A program made the position numbers and the translations under genes. Under the pieces are notes generated by a model, which saw only the letters and a program-made list of their open reading frames with translations, ran no database searches and was not told where the DNA came from. A DNA stretch of 64,000 nucleotides from Cytospora piceicola. Its lineage: Eukaryota > Ascomycota > Sordariomycetes > Diaporthales > Cytosporaceae. Where the stretch lies: positions 1,048,315-1,112,314 of the forward strand of contig JALQBC010000010.1 in the NCBI GenBank assembly GCA_023375675.1, in the 5' to 3' direction. Shown piece by piece: positions 33,165 to 44,549 of the stretch (the stretch's first letter is position 1; the number at the start of each line of letters is the position of its first letter).

Positions 33165-35070
33165 TCAGAACTGGCCCTCGGTATTACCCTCGCCCATGCT
33201 CCGACTCCCCGAGCTCCCACTCTGGATAGCCCCCACAATGCCATCCATATAACTGGCACCACTCCACTTCTGGTGTGTCAAGACGTCCACGCCAAGTTCC
33301 TTCTCCCGCTTCTGCACCAGATTGACATAAGCCAGCATGCCATCCTCCCTAAACTCCCTCGCCAACTCGCTCGTGATGGTCGCAGTGCTGTGCAGCCCCG
33401 CCAGCGAGATCAGCTGAAGGACGAACCCGTCCTTGGCAATGTCCCAGATGAAAGACTTCAGTTTGTCATCGGTGAACCCGTGGGCCATCCAGTTGAATGA
33501 TGGGGAGAGGTTGTATACCAAGCCCTTGCCTGGGTGGGCGGAGCGGACGGCCTGGCCGAGGTCCCGGCAGACGGGGACGTTCGGATCGCCGGTTTCTACC
33601 CAAAGGAGATCGGCGTATGGACCGAAGGCGATGGAGCGCTTGGTGGCGGCCTCCATGCCTGCTTTGTAGTGATAGAAGCCTTCCCGTGTGCGCGGCACGT
33701 CCCAATCGAAGTAAACCTCCTTGTTACCAGGAGTGAGGCTCGCGGCGAGGGCGCGGCGGCTCGTAAGGCCCATGTTGCGGTCTTCCCTCACCGCGGCTTC
33801 ATACCCAGAAATATCCATGCCCTCTGCGCCATGGGCTCGTAGATGGGCCACTGCTGCCTCGTCAAAGGTGAGCAACCTGGTGTTCTTGACCCACGCGGCC
33901 TCGAAGGCATCGATTTCCGACCCCGGGACGCCCGCGGCTTCCATCTCCTGGATTGTTTCGGCCAGTGATTTGAGGCTCGGGTCTGTGACGCCCAGTATAA
34001 ACTCGTGATCACGCACGTCGATGGAGCTGCTCAGAAGCTTGCCGCTCTCGGAGTCTGTACGCGCAATCACCAGGTTCTCGGCGCCCATAATGTCCCATTG
34101 GAAGCGGGCAGCAACCAGGCGGTTGATGTGCTCCCCGATAGGCACCAGCACCTTACCCGCCAGGTGTCCGCACTTCTTGCCACCGTGTAACTGATCCTCA
34201 AAGTGTACGGCTGCAGCACCATTTTCGGCAAACAACTTGGCTAGTTTGAGAACGGCGGTCAGTCCCCCGTGTCCCGTGTCGCCGTCGGCCACGATGGGTC
34301 GGAAATAGTCGACGTAGGGGACGCTGGCCCTCTCAGAGGGCGATAACTTCCTCCGGGCGTCCCACTGTTTTCGGTCGTGCATAGACTGTGCTTTGAACAT
34401 GCGCTGGACTTGGTTGGGCACGGTGTTATAAGGGTAGTCTCCAAAATCTGGTGAGACGTCGTTGGTGGGTGTGAGGGTGGCAGAGCATGCCCAGCCGGAG
34501 AGGTAGAGGACTTCTTGATGGGGGGCTTGTTGAGTCATCTGCACGGGGTCGATGGCACCCACTGGAGAGGTGAAGTTCTCGTCAGTATGGTATTATGGTG
34601 TCTCGCGTTCGAGCCCAATTGTGGATTCCAAGGAGGGACGTACTGGTGTGGATGGGTTCGCCTTTGGCCAGTCTTTCTTGTACGAGATTCCATAACTTCC
34701 TTGCCATGAGCGAGCTGGGGTATGTTTGTTGGAGGGAGCCTCTTTTCGACACGACGTCGGCGGCGGTGTATGGCCTCTTGATGCCTGCATATCTAGGGGT
34801 GGCCCACCATGCCTCGACATCCTTGATTTGTTGCTCGTAGAGGGCATCTTCGGGTTGGCCCGGCTTGTTCGAATCAGAGATGAGGTGGAAAGAATCGGAG
34901 GGTAGCGAGGTAGATATGGGGGCTGAGACTGGAGGGAGCGAGGACATTCTGCGGGTTGGTACTATTCTCGATAGCTGGCGAGTCGGTGCTGGGCCCCTAA
35001 CAATGCGTGCCCCTGATAACAGCCATGAAGGTGCCCGGCAAGGGACCGAGGTTGGCATTCTTCGTAACAT
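33165..35070 (-). CDS. mcl: Methylisocitrate lyase (mitochondrial), isocitrate-lyase family
   Basis: Two exons (35070-34644 and 34561-33165) give 607 residues; the splice joins A to TG and so recreates the Met in [15 protein letters not shown], a segment characteristic of methylisocitrate rather than isocitrate lyases. The catalytic K-K-C-G-H loop is at residues 271-275 (Cys273). The first 60 residues are Arg/Ser-rich without acids ([16 protein letters not shown]...), fitting a mitochondrial presequence, and the C-terminus EGQF is not a peroxisomal signal; both argue against glyoxylate-cycle isocitrate lyase. The enzyme cleaves 2-methylisocitrate to pyruvate and succinate, the last step of propionyl-CoA disposal. 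It is head-to-head with the synthase gene of the same cycle. Assignment versus isocitrate lyase is inferred from motifs, targeting and context. Confidence 0.88.
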
Positions 35071-36114
35071 ATTCGTGGTGGTGTTCCCCGGTCGGGTATA
35101 TGAAGTAGTTGAGTGTTCAGGAAGAGGAGGAAGGAGGGGGTTGGACACGAAGATAGGTGACCAAGGAATAATATGGGCCGTATAAAGAGATGTGTAAGTA
35201 GACCCAGTGGGGTATATACTTAAGTATTCATCCAACAAGGCAAGACTACCTGAGTACCCAAGTATGTCCTCCTCTCTGTCGACCGACGACTTTGGAACAA
35301 CCGCCGACTCGGAGCCGATGGGGTTTATGCTAAAGGGGTGATAGAGTACCTCGGTATGCCCAGGTGTACCTACTTAGTAGGCAGCTAGGCTGACCTTTAG
35401 AAGGGCGTCAGAAGGTCATAGTCTCCGTCACCGCGTAGCTTACCCCGCACTGATCCCTGACTTCCCGGGGTGGTTTCAGTGGCCTCAGTGGGGTTCAGTG
35501 ACTTTAGATGTTTCTTCATTGGACAATTAGGCCCTCTCTGCGGGGAAGGTTCCCCTCGGCCCAGCGGCAGATGGGGCCTAACCTCCAACCCTGAATCCGG
35601 GGAAAGGAACAAGGGACAGGGAACAAAGGCCACCGGAACCTCCTACCCTATTGTAAGTGCCTAGGTAGCAGAGGTACTTTCGTACGGGTTTGACCACCTG
35701 GGCACCACCTTGCGAATCTGGGCACCCACACACAGCCACAGCCACATCCACATGACGGGCCTAAACAGACACCGACCACAAGTCCCGCGGCTCGGATGAG
35801 AGCTGCTGCATGCATTACATGTCACAATGGCCTGAATTGGGGAGGGGGGAGAGCGGAGGGGGAGATCATGTCCGCCTTTTGACCGAGGATTGTGAGATCT
35901 GTCGGCTATTTGTTTGCATCTCTTGAAGTTACTTGTTTGGACTGGACTGGATTGACATGAACTGAACAACCTCGAGTCCATCCGCCTTGTTAACCTCAGC
36001 CCTTTGTGACCTCCGATTTGTCTTGTCCAGGTCGATTCGACATTGACATCGCCATCAACATCGAGACATACGCTTCCAACTATACTTCCATACCACTAAG
36101 CACGATAACAGAAC
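35071..36114. promoter_or_regulatory. Shared divergent promoter region of the methylcitrate-cycle genes
   Basis: A 1,044-bp interval between the two start codons. It contains TACTTAAGTA-like words around 35217, a TACTTAGTA word near 35372 and TGCCTAGGTA at 35658. No open frame with family resemblance is present. Co-regulation of the two genes from here is inference. Confidence 0.6.
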
Positions 36115-37744
36115 ATGGCGGCCGGAATACAATGCTCCTCGAGAGTAATGGCTATAGGCACTCGGAGGGCTTGGGTGAGCACACAAATAGCCGACTGCCA
36201 TAGCTGTGGTGTTTTACCTCACTGACTTCTCTTCGTCATGCCACTATAGAAACTTACTACTCGCCCTCCCGCCGTCAAACTTAGCAGCAGCCTCTCTCTG
36301 AGGCAATACTCCTCTTCCTCCTCGGAGCCCGACCTCAAGACCACCCTCAAGGAAATCATCCCTGCGAAACGTGACCTCCTCAAGAAAGTCAAGGCCCACA
36401 GCTCCGCTGTCATCGGCGAGCTCAAGGTCGAGAACACCCTCGGCGGCATGCGCGGCCTCAAGGCCATGGTCTGGGAGGGCTCAGTCCTCGACCCCGACGA
36501 GGGTATCCGCTTCCACGGCCGCACAATCAAGGACTGCCAGAAAGAACTGCCCAAGGGCAAGACAGGCACCGAGATGCTCCCCGAGGCCATGTTCTGGCTG
36601 CTCCTGACCGGCAAAGTCCCTTCGACAAGCCAGGTCCGCCTCTTCTCTAGACAGCTAGCTGAGCAGGCCCAGCTGCCCGCCTTCGTGACCAGCATGCTTG
36701 ATGCCTTCCCCAGCGACCTGCACCCCATGACACAGTTCGCCACTGCTGTCTCGGCCCTAAACTATACATCCAGCTTCGCCAAGGCCTACGCGAAGGGCCT
36801 CGGCAAGGCCGACTACTGGGAGCCCACCTTCGACGACTGCATCAGCTTGCTGGCCAAGCTGCCCACCATCGCCGCCAAGATCTACCAAAACTCGTACAGG
36901 GGCGGTGGCGCACTCCCTGCTGACGTTGATCTGGAGCAGGACTGGTCATACAACTTTGCCTCTATGCTGGGCAAGGGCGGGAAGGAGAACGAGGATTTCC
37001 AAGATTTGTTGCGCCTGTATCTCGCGCTGCATGGTGACCATGAGGGTGGTAATGTGTCGGCCCATGCAACCCATCTCGTCGGTAGTGCTCTGAGTGACCC
37101 TTTCCTCAGCTACAGTGCTGGTCTGCAGGGTCTCGCAGGTCCTCTTCACGGGTGAGTCCGGTCATCTCTGTTTTGACGCTCCTCGCCCCTGGTCATCACT
37201 GTCAGTCGATCGTATTGACGCCTGAACTAACCTCCCTCACCCCTCCAGTCTCGCCGCTCAGGAGGTCCTCCGTTGGGTCATCCAGATGAAGGACGCCATC
37301 CCCTCGTCCTACAGCGACAAAGACGTCCACGACTACCTCTGGTCCACCCTCAACTCCGGCCGTGTGGTGCCAGGTTATGGCCATGCCGTCCTCCGCAAGC
37401 CCGATCCCCGCTTCGAGGCCCTCATGGACTACGCCTCAGCCCGTCCCGAGATTGCGAATAACCCGGTCTTCCAGCTGGTCAAGAAGAACAGCGAGATTGC
37501 CCCCGAGGTCCTGAAGAAGCACGGCAAGACCAAGAACCCCTACCCGAACGTCGACTCCAGCTCCGGTGTGCTGTTCCACCATTATGGCTTCACCGAGACC
37601 TTATATTACACGGCCACATTTGGTGTCAGTAGGGGGCTTGGACCGCTAGCGCAGCTCATTTGGGACCGGGCGCTGGGGTTGCCGATCGAGAGACCCAAGA
37701 GTATCAATCTAGAGGGTATACTCAAGCAGGTTGAATCTTCTTAG
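36115..37744 (+). CDS. mcsA: 2-methylcitrate synthase (mitochondrial), citrate-synthase family
   Basis: Three exons (36115-36174, 36250-37151, 37249-37744) give 485 residues. Exon 1 codes only the start of a basic, Ser-rich presequence that continues to about residue 45. The catalytic triad of citrate synthases is complete: His320 in GLAGPLHG (at the exon 2/3 junction), His366 in VPGYGHAV and Asp423 in PNVDSSSG. The segments GGMRGLKAMVWEGSVLD and DCQKELPKGKTGTEMLPEAM match fungal McsA; the housekeeping citrate synthases I recall have a different sequence there (GGARGIK). The enzyme condenses propionyl-CoA (and acetyl-CoA) with oxaloacetate, detoxifying propionyl-CoA from odd-chain fat, Val, Ile and Met. 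Its divergent partner is the lyase at the end of the same cycle. Confidence 0.88.
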
Positions 37745-38466
37745 GGACACTTGATTGGGATCCAGGAAGAGCGACAAAGCGTTGCGCTGATGATGATGAC
37801 TAGACTTGGAATGAGTGCATGAGCAACTGAATTTTGATATTCGAGTTTGGGATGAGCCAGGCGCCCCCGAAATGAGATATGGGGTAGCGAGTTGAGCATT
37901 GTAAATAGCAATATAGAGTATGTTTTGCACTCGTCAAACACATGCGACCATACCCAGTGGAAAATTCGGGATCCCGTCCGCTCTCCCATAGACAAGCCGC
38001 TGAGGGCTGGATTAGTAGTTGGGTCGGTGACGACCAGCGAATACCCGGTGTTGCATGTTATCTACATTTTTTGTCATTTTCTTTTTATTGCTTTTGCTCC
38101 ATCTTTGTCCGCACCGTGAGTCGCGCGAGTGTGCAGAGAGGCGCAAAGCGGATTCAGGGCTAAGTGGACTCTATGAAGGCAGGGGTTTGGAACGTTGGGC
38201 TAAAGAACACATACCATGTACTTACTATACGATGATCCGGAGTTGTTCAGGATCTCAAGCGATCATGGACTGACTGGTCAAGAATGGATTCATGTGCTTA
38301 TGTAAAAGAGAAGGTACTTGAGTAAGCAAGTCGAGAGGGCGTCAGTGACGAAGGCGACGACCGTCTTTTCGGGTCAGCCACCAGACCGGACTTGGGTCGC
38401 ATCAGTGGATGATGAACATCCCTGACGGCATGAGGAGAAGGTCTGGCCTCAAGGAAATACCTACAG

Positions 38467-38476
38467 TACCTAGGTA
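38467..38476. promoter_or_regulatory. TACCTAGGTA palindrome
   Basis: Exact copy; a second exact copy lies at 38700-38709. Confidence 0.4.
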
Positions 38477-38699
38477 GGTAGAGAGCGAGGGTCACCCTGC
38501 CCCATACCTACCTACATACTAAGGTACACACATACTTCATGTGATTCGGGGCAAGGCTTTCCGGCGTACCCAGGTACCAAGTACCTACTATGAGGTACTC
38601 ATGTATGGTCCGAGCCTGGGCCGAATCCCGGGGGTGATTTGCTGAAATATGTATTTATATTATTTCTACTGTATATGATCGTGCCATCTATCTGTGTAT

Positions 38700-38709
38700 T
38701 ACCTAGGTA
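38700..38709. promoter_or_regulatory. TACCTAGGTA palindrome
   Basis: Exact copy, 233 bp from the one at 38467. Confidence 0.4.
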
Positions 38710-39020
38710 GTCTTTTTACATGCTTTACTATCTATCTACCCAGATGTATTGTATTGTAATATGTGAACCTGAGCGGGTCCCCGTTCGGATGGGACCGAGA
38801 CTCGGGCCCGGCAGCCCGGTTGTTATGCGGGTCACTGCTGATCACCGCATATTTAATCAAGTACACATGTAACAAGGAGAAGTCCACGAGGGTTTGTGGG
38901 GAAACACCCCACGGAGAAACTGCTCTTCATGGTCCAGAACACTCCCCCGGACTTCTGCTCCCGTCATCTGCGGGACCAGTTGACCCCCAAGGTTGACTGG
39001 CCGTGTGGCATTGTGTCTGT

Positions 39021-39057
39021 CTTGCAGCTTCTTGCAGCTTCTTGCAGCTTCTTGCAG
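39021..39057. repeat. Tandem repeat of CTTGCAGCTT, about 3.7 copies
   Basis: Three exact 10-bp units and a partial fourth, in intergenic DNA. Confidence 0.9.
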
Positions 39058-39962
39058 TCACTATCTTCAGTGATGCAGTGCGACTCTCTATCTCCAGCCC
39101 ATAACTATTCTCCCCAACCTGCTTCTTCAACCAAGGTCGATCGGGATCAGCGAAGACATGGTGTGCACTGGCGGCTTGAAGGAGAGGTCACGCTCCTCCA
39201 TCGCCAGTCTGCCAGTCGTCCTCCACACGTTAGCCTCCCTTGTCAATGCGGGGTGGTATTCCTCAGCAACTGATTGGATGGATGCCATGACTAGAGATCG
39301 ACCACGGAGAAGGAGAGAATTGTGCGGTCTCTGGGTTGGTGCCCTGGGGATGAGACAGTTGGTACAGCAGTGTATAAGTAAACAAGTGAGTGAGTGAGTG
39401 ATGGTTCCTGGCATGCCTCCCTCAATAATTTTTCCATCAGTAAAAAACGCGTATGAGGTACTGTATGGCACAGCTCTAGACAGATTCTAGAAGGACGGGA
39501 GGTCATGTCGAGCCTGTCACACCATCCTACCCTGGGTCTCCTAAGCCTATCTCGGTTAAGGCTGAGCAGCCATCACCAGACGGTATTCGTCGACAGTAAC
39601 GATACCTTCGTGAGTGTCTACTAAGTACCTATCGCCTCTCGACTAGTATAAAACCCTCAAACCTCCCTTGTTGGGGTCGACCAAATAATTACACAATCCC
39701 ACCTCCTACTCTGACCTACACTGTAACTCCTTCTTCACCTTCTTCACCTACACTTACGTATCATCCTCACGACAGTCAATACACGCACACACTAACACAT
39801 CTCCATAATTTTTTACCTCTCACACAAACGCTGCACTCGTCAGGTCCATCAGCCATACTTGATCCTGCAACTCACCATCGTCACATCATATTATATCTCC
39901 CTCACCACATCATCACCATCACCATCACCACTCTCATCATCATCATCATCATAATCTGAGCC

Positions 39963-41160
39963 ATGGGTTCTGTTGCAACAATGAATGCAGTACAGTTCTA
40001 CGGCCAGCGAGACGTCCGTCTCCAGAAGGTGCCTCTGCCCGAACCAGTCAAGCCCGGCTGGGTGAGAATTGCTCCAAAGTACTGCGGTATATGTGGCACT
40101 GACCTTCACGAATTCCTCGGTGGCGCCAACCTTATTCCCTCCCCGGGACATCCACATCCCCTCACCGGAGAGGTCTTGCCCCTGACCATCGGTCATGAGT
40201 TCTCGGGCGTCGTCGAGGAAGTCGGCGAGGGCGTCACCCACGTCAAGAAAGGTGACAATGTCTGCATCCAGCCAACCATCTGGGATGGCGACTGTCGGTC
40301 CTGCCAGAGGGGTCTTGTCAACTGCTGCGACGCCAATGGGTTCCTCGGTCTGAGCGGATGGGGTGGTGGCATGTCCGAACACACCAATGCTCCGGCCGAG
40401 GCCGTCAAGCCCCTTCCCGACAACGTCTCCCTCGAGGTCGGCGCCCTTGTCGAGCCGCTGTCGGTCGGCTGGCATGCGGTCAACATCAGCCCCTACAAGG
40501 AAGGTGGCTCCGCCCTCGTGCTTGGTGGAGGACCTATCGGGCTGTCAGTTATACAGGCCCTGGTCAGCAGGGGTTGCAAGAACATCATCGTGTCTGAGGT
40601 CGCCAGGCGCAGGCGCGAGTTCGCCACCTCATTTGGCGCCCACCATGTTATCGACCCCACGGTTTCCGACGTCGTGGCTGAGGTGGAGAAGCTGACCAAC
40701 GGCCTCGGAGCCGATGTTGGCTTCGACTGCGCTGGTGTGCAGGTCGCCGTCGACTCCGCCTTCAAGGCCCTCAAGGCGCGGGGTACGCTCGTCAACGTCG
40801 CGGTCTGGGAGAAGCGCGCCAGCCTGAACATGAACGACCTTGTCTTCAGGGAGCGGTCTTATATGGGAGGTAAGTCGGTTCCCAGTCAACTGGCAACTGT
40901 TCCTGCGTGACACCACCATCAGGCTTGCTTTGGTAGCCTCATGCTGACATCTCTGTTTCTGATCAGTGGCAACATACACGCACGGAGACTTCGAGGCAGT
41001 CATCGACGCCATCTCAACAGGCAAGATGAAGCCCGAGGGCATGATCACGAAGAAAATCCCCATGGACAAGGTGGCTGACCAAGGGTTCAAGACGCTGGTA
41101 GAGGACAAGGACAGCCACGTCAAGATCCTAGTCGACATGACCCAGCCTATTGGGCAGTGA
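39963..41160 (+). CDS. Zinc-dependent alcohol dehydrogenase, (R,R)-butanediol/polyol dehydrogenase type
   Basis: Two exons (39963-40869 and 40967-41160) give 366 residues. The catalytic zinc ligands are in YCGICGTDLHEF (Cys44) and GHEFSG (His78, Glu79). The structural-zinc loop is shortened to GDCRSCQRGLVNCC. The cofactor loop is LGGGPIGLSVIQAL, and EPLSVGWHAV supplies the usual Glu of the butanediol/sorbitol subgroup. This group oxidises (R,R)-2,3-butanediol, acetoin or related diols with NAD in the cytosol; exact substrate is not determinable. The splice donor GTAAGT and acceptor GATCAG restore MGVATYTHGDF. The ATG has a C-C-ATG-G context. Confidence 0.9.
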
Positions 41161-41927
41161 TTGGTAGGGAAACGGCACCTGGGGTGTGTTTGTAATGATT
41201 AGTGGTTGGAAATTGTGCTTTTTTGCTGTATATGGCTTCGATACCCGGCTTACCCTTAAATGATTAATCGATTTAGTTTGAAATGAAATTCATAACGACA
41301 CTTGTTTGAACAATCCTCCTGCAATACCTGAGCGCAACGGGAATGAGTAATACATACAATGGTATACAATAGTGACGTCCTCAACGAATAGCTTGTCCGG
41401 CTTGTCTATCAGGTAGGCGGGAGGTTGCTTTTCGGCTTCTGTGCGTGTCTACCTCTTCCTGAAAAGGCCGGAAAGCAGACATCTGGATAGATCCCTAAAT
41501 TTAATGCAGAATACGTACTCGAATAGCAATCTGAATGTAAACGAATGGATCGTACGCATTGGTTGTTCCGTAACATTGTTACGTGTACTCCAGGTGCTTC
41601 CTATATGGCATGTCATCAGTATCATAGTAGATTACTTTGTGGTCATTGCGGGAAGTAGCTTAAACGGTTCCAATCTATCGTATATGCCTCGGTTCTGAAC
41701 GCTCGACTCCAGTAGTTGCAAGTCTTCTCATGGCTTGACAGACCTTCAAATATGCTAGATAGTCCCTGAAATCTTGGTATGCAAGGGCAAAAGGAACCGT
41801 ATTTCTTTCTACATACGCAGAGTCCCAGGCTGAGTTCATATGTGTAGGACTTTGAGGCGTTTTCGACCCATCCCGTGCCTAGGTTCCGTGAGCACCTGTA
41901 AAATTGACCATCAATATGACATAACTT
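41161..41927. other. Convergent intergenic region
   Basis: This lies between the 3' ends of the dehydrogenase and the minus-strand conserved gene. No coding or repeat signal is seen. Confidence 0.5.
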
Positions 41928-43331
41928 TCAAGTTTCCGCCCCGGCTTTGGACCAAAAGCGGGTTCGTAAGTCCTCAGGGAGTGGCGGCCGGGGTGTCTTT
42001 TCATGCTCAAACACCCTCAGTGCCAATGGTCTAACTGCCCTGTCGTACATTACGATGCAACTCTGATCAGTGGCGTTCATGGTAGAATGCCTCAGCTGCT
42101 TGATCAGGGAGACGAGTCGCTGCAGGCTGTCCTGGTTTTCCAACTCAAAGGCCCGGAAGGAGGCTCCGTAATAGACGACATCGACACGAGTGAAGTTCGC
42201 ATCCATGTGGCTACCGCGGACGCAGTAAGGTGTTCTGCCGAGCCATAACTGTCTCGTTTTCTTGGCAGCGCGTCCTTTCGTCATGACAAGTTCAGCTGCA
42301 GTGGCGCTAAGTGTTCCCCTGCCCCGAGGTACCACAGATGTGTGAGGGTAGTGCTTTGGCTTCGGGATTTCAATGTCTTCCGTATCCAGAGACTCGAACA
42401 AGGTTTTCTCGGCGTCAGTCCGGGGCAGGCCTTCTTCCGAGAGCTCATGATGTGACAGTGACCTAGGCTTTGACAGGAACCTCCAATGCTTGTGCGAATG
42501 AGCATGCCTCAGCTCATCGAAACCATTTAGTGTTGCATCGATCTCCAACAGTACGGCACAACTCAGTGAGCCCAGGTTGTATCTGATGGCTCGGTGGTGA
42601 GTACTGCTGTCCTGCATATCTGGACGTTTGCACACGAAGAGATCCTCAAACTCTCGGCCGTAATTAGTAATGTGCCGTTTCGCCTCGGTGATCTTTTCCC
42701 AAACGGGCGTCACAACGAGGGTGTTGTGCACCATGGCCAGATCCAGACGGAAAGACTTCTGGCCAGTCCCGTTGGCAAAACGCAGCAGGTGGGTGAGGGA
42801 GTTGCGATTGATGACAATATCGATATGATCGAACCTGACTTCGGGGTTCATGGCCGACATGCTCTGGAACATGGGCTCAAACGGATACCTGGGCATGCGA
42901 GCGACATTTGAATCTCGATAATGTACCGTCCTGGTCTTTTTCACCACAAATGGCAGCTCGTGTAGTACCAGAGCAGGTGCCTCTCCTGATGCGAAGTCAG
43001 CTATGAGGGAACGACCCCTATGTAGTACCAGGAACAACAACTAGGCTTGTGTCTCACCTGGGACATAGATCTGTGGTGGTTCTGAACGTCCAGGCTGGCT
43101 CCCTTTCGTCTTCTCCTTCCAACTATAGCTGCAGAGAAAGTCGAAGCCAGAGGCACTGGTGACGTGCTCACCGCAGGGCTCCAAAGCTTCATGACGGATG
43201 TTGGCCAGCTCCCTCCCGACGTTCGGGATCATCCATCCATTGTTATGCTCATCATGTCCTTGGTTCTGTAGTCGCCGCCGAACCAAAGGAGTAAGCTTCC
43301 TGCCTGTGGCGTGAGGCACCCGACGGAGCAT
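41928..43331 (-). CDS. Conserved fungal protein of unknown function (family often mislabelled geranylgeranyl pyrophosphate synthetase)
   Basis: Two exons (43331-43058 and 42985-41928) give 443 residues. The first exon ends in FDFLCSYSWKEK...PPQIYVPG and the second continues EAPALVLHELPF, then ARMPRYPFEPMFQSM, FDHIDIVINRNSLTHLLRF and GQKSFRLDLAMVHNTLVV. This order (a CSYxW motif, a VPG before the first junction, FPxYPxEP, then an SFRxDxEMVxNT-like strand) recurs in a large ascomycete family. It lacks the two aspartate-rich motifs of prenyltransferases, so the common 'GGPP synthetase' label would be wrong. Residues in the last third are basic and include a C-terminal RTRFWSKAG. Function is unknown. 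ATG 43331 is the only ATG in the open frame before the conserved part. Confidence 0.75.
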
Positions 43332-44015
43332 TAGAGCTTCATATAAACGAGCGTTAGGTATCGAAAGTTGCAAAAGGACCAATGATGATGCTGCTGATGA
43401 TGATAAGACGCGGGCAACGCAGAAAAAAGAGACGCCGCACGCTGCCACCCCGACAAAACAAACAAGTAAGTGCTGATTTGTGGCTTCTATGGCGTTCAAC
43501 CAGATCCAGACATGACGCGTTGGGAGAAACAGGTACGGATGTAGAGGAGGGCGTAGGAGGAGGAGGGTGTAGGAGCAGGGCGCACGCGATGAATTCAGGT
43601 GTGCACAACGATCGGAGGTGGGAAAATTGTTAGTGACAGCTCCGTCCAATCAGAAAGCATAGTATAGAGGGTTAGGGTATACCGAAGGTCGCCAAGAAAC
43701 CCCCCCCCCCCCCGAGTAGTAATGGTTTATCACCTGGCACACGGAGACCATTCCTTCGTCGATGTATTTCTATATATATATATATATATGTATACACAAG
43801 TATATACTTCTTATACATATATAATATATATTTATACGCCACTTGGAGAGTCCTGTGCCACCATCCAAGCCTCCACAATACATCTGAATCAGGTATGAAT
43901 TTATGAAGATCAATTTCCGCGCGAATCCAACCTTGGACAGACAACATGTACATGTAGTGGTACATGGTATGCAACATCTTCCACAGCATCTACATACAAT
44001 TCTCGCTGTCCACGT
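43332..44015. other. Intergenic region with poly-C and (TA)n tracts
   Basis: No gene is seen. A run of 14 C lies at 43700-43713 and an (AT)n microsatellite at about 43771-43790, just beyond the 3' end of the secreted-protein gene. Confidence 0.6.
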
Positions 44016-44549
44016 CTAGGACGCCAGGCTGCAGGATCCCCCGATGTCCTCAAAATAAACAAGGCTGTTGAACTCGGTCCAAATCGTCTTCAGCTTCCAC
44101 AGTCCTCCCTCGCACACAAACTCCAGGATGCTGATTCCGGCCACGGGGAGATTCGCGGCTCCAAACGTCTGCGTGTACCTTATCACCACAGTGTTGTGGG
44201 TGACTGCGTACGTTCCGGTGACCACGAGTGGGATCTTGGGCTGGGTTGCCTGGCTGGCCATGAAAGCTTGCTTAGAAGAGAATGTGACGTCCCCAAGGGG
44301 CAGGCTGGCGAGGGTATTGATGCTGTCGGATACGTCGGTGAAGCTATCTGCGAGAAAGAAGCTGGCCAGCGCATCTGAGTAGTTGCCGACCACCTGAGCG
44401 TAATCATTGACAAGAGCAGCCACGGTCTTGGGACTCTCAGGGAGATATTTGGAGCAGGAGGTGAGCCTATTTCTGGGCGCACCTGATCGAGGCCCAGAGG
44501 CTGCACCCAGTGCGGTGGAGGCGAAGAGGAGGGCGAAGGAGAAGCGCAT
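44016..44549 (-). CDS. Small secreted NTF2/SnoaL-like protein
   Basis: Single exon, 177 residues from ATG 44549. An N-terminal signal peptide (MRFSFALLFASTALGAAS, hydrophobic core, cleavage likely after residue 16-18) is followed by a mature part with Cys in LTSCSKYL, FVCEGGLWKL and the C-terminal GGSCSLAS. The pattern of an N-terminal helical half (VAALVNDYAQVVGNYSDALA) and strands ending in ISILEFVCEGGLWKLKTIWT resembles the cone-shaped NTF2-like/SnoaL-like fold found in many fungal secreted proteins. No catalytic residues are evident. Size, secretion and Cys content are compatible with a host- or surface-interacting protein, but that is only a possibility. The open frame continues 29 codons upstream without changing the signal peptide. 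Confidence 0.75.
   Translation of the reverse strand: MRFSFALLFASTALGAASGPRSGAPRNRLTSCSKYLPESPKTVAALVNDYAQVVGNYSDALASFFLADSFTDVSDSINTLASLPLGDVTFSSKQAFMASQATQPKIPLVVTGTYAVTHNTVVIRYTQTFGAANLPVAGISILEFVCEGGLWKLKTIWTEFNSLVYFEDIGGSCSLAS

Larger units (their letters stand above)
37745..39962. other. Long intergenic region / promoter of the dehydrogenase gene
   Basis: No supported gene in 2.2 kb. It holds exact TACCTAGGTA palindromes at 38467 and 38700 with related ACCCAGGTAC words between them (about 38568), a 10-bp tandem repeat at 39021 and a CAT/CAC-rich stretch of about 60 bp directly before the ATG at 39963. Confidence 0.5.
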
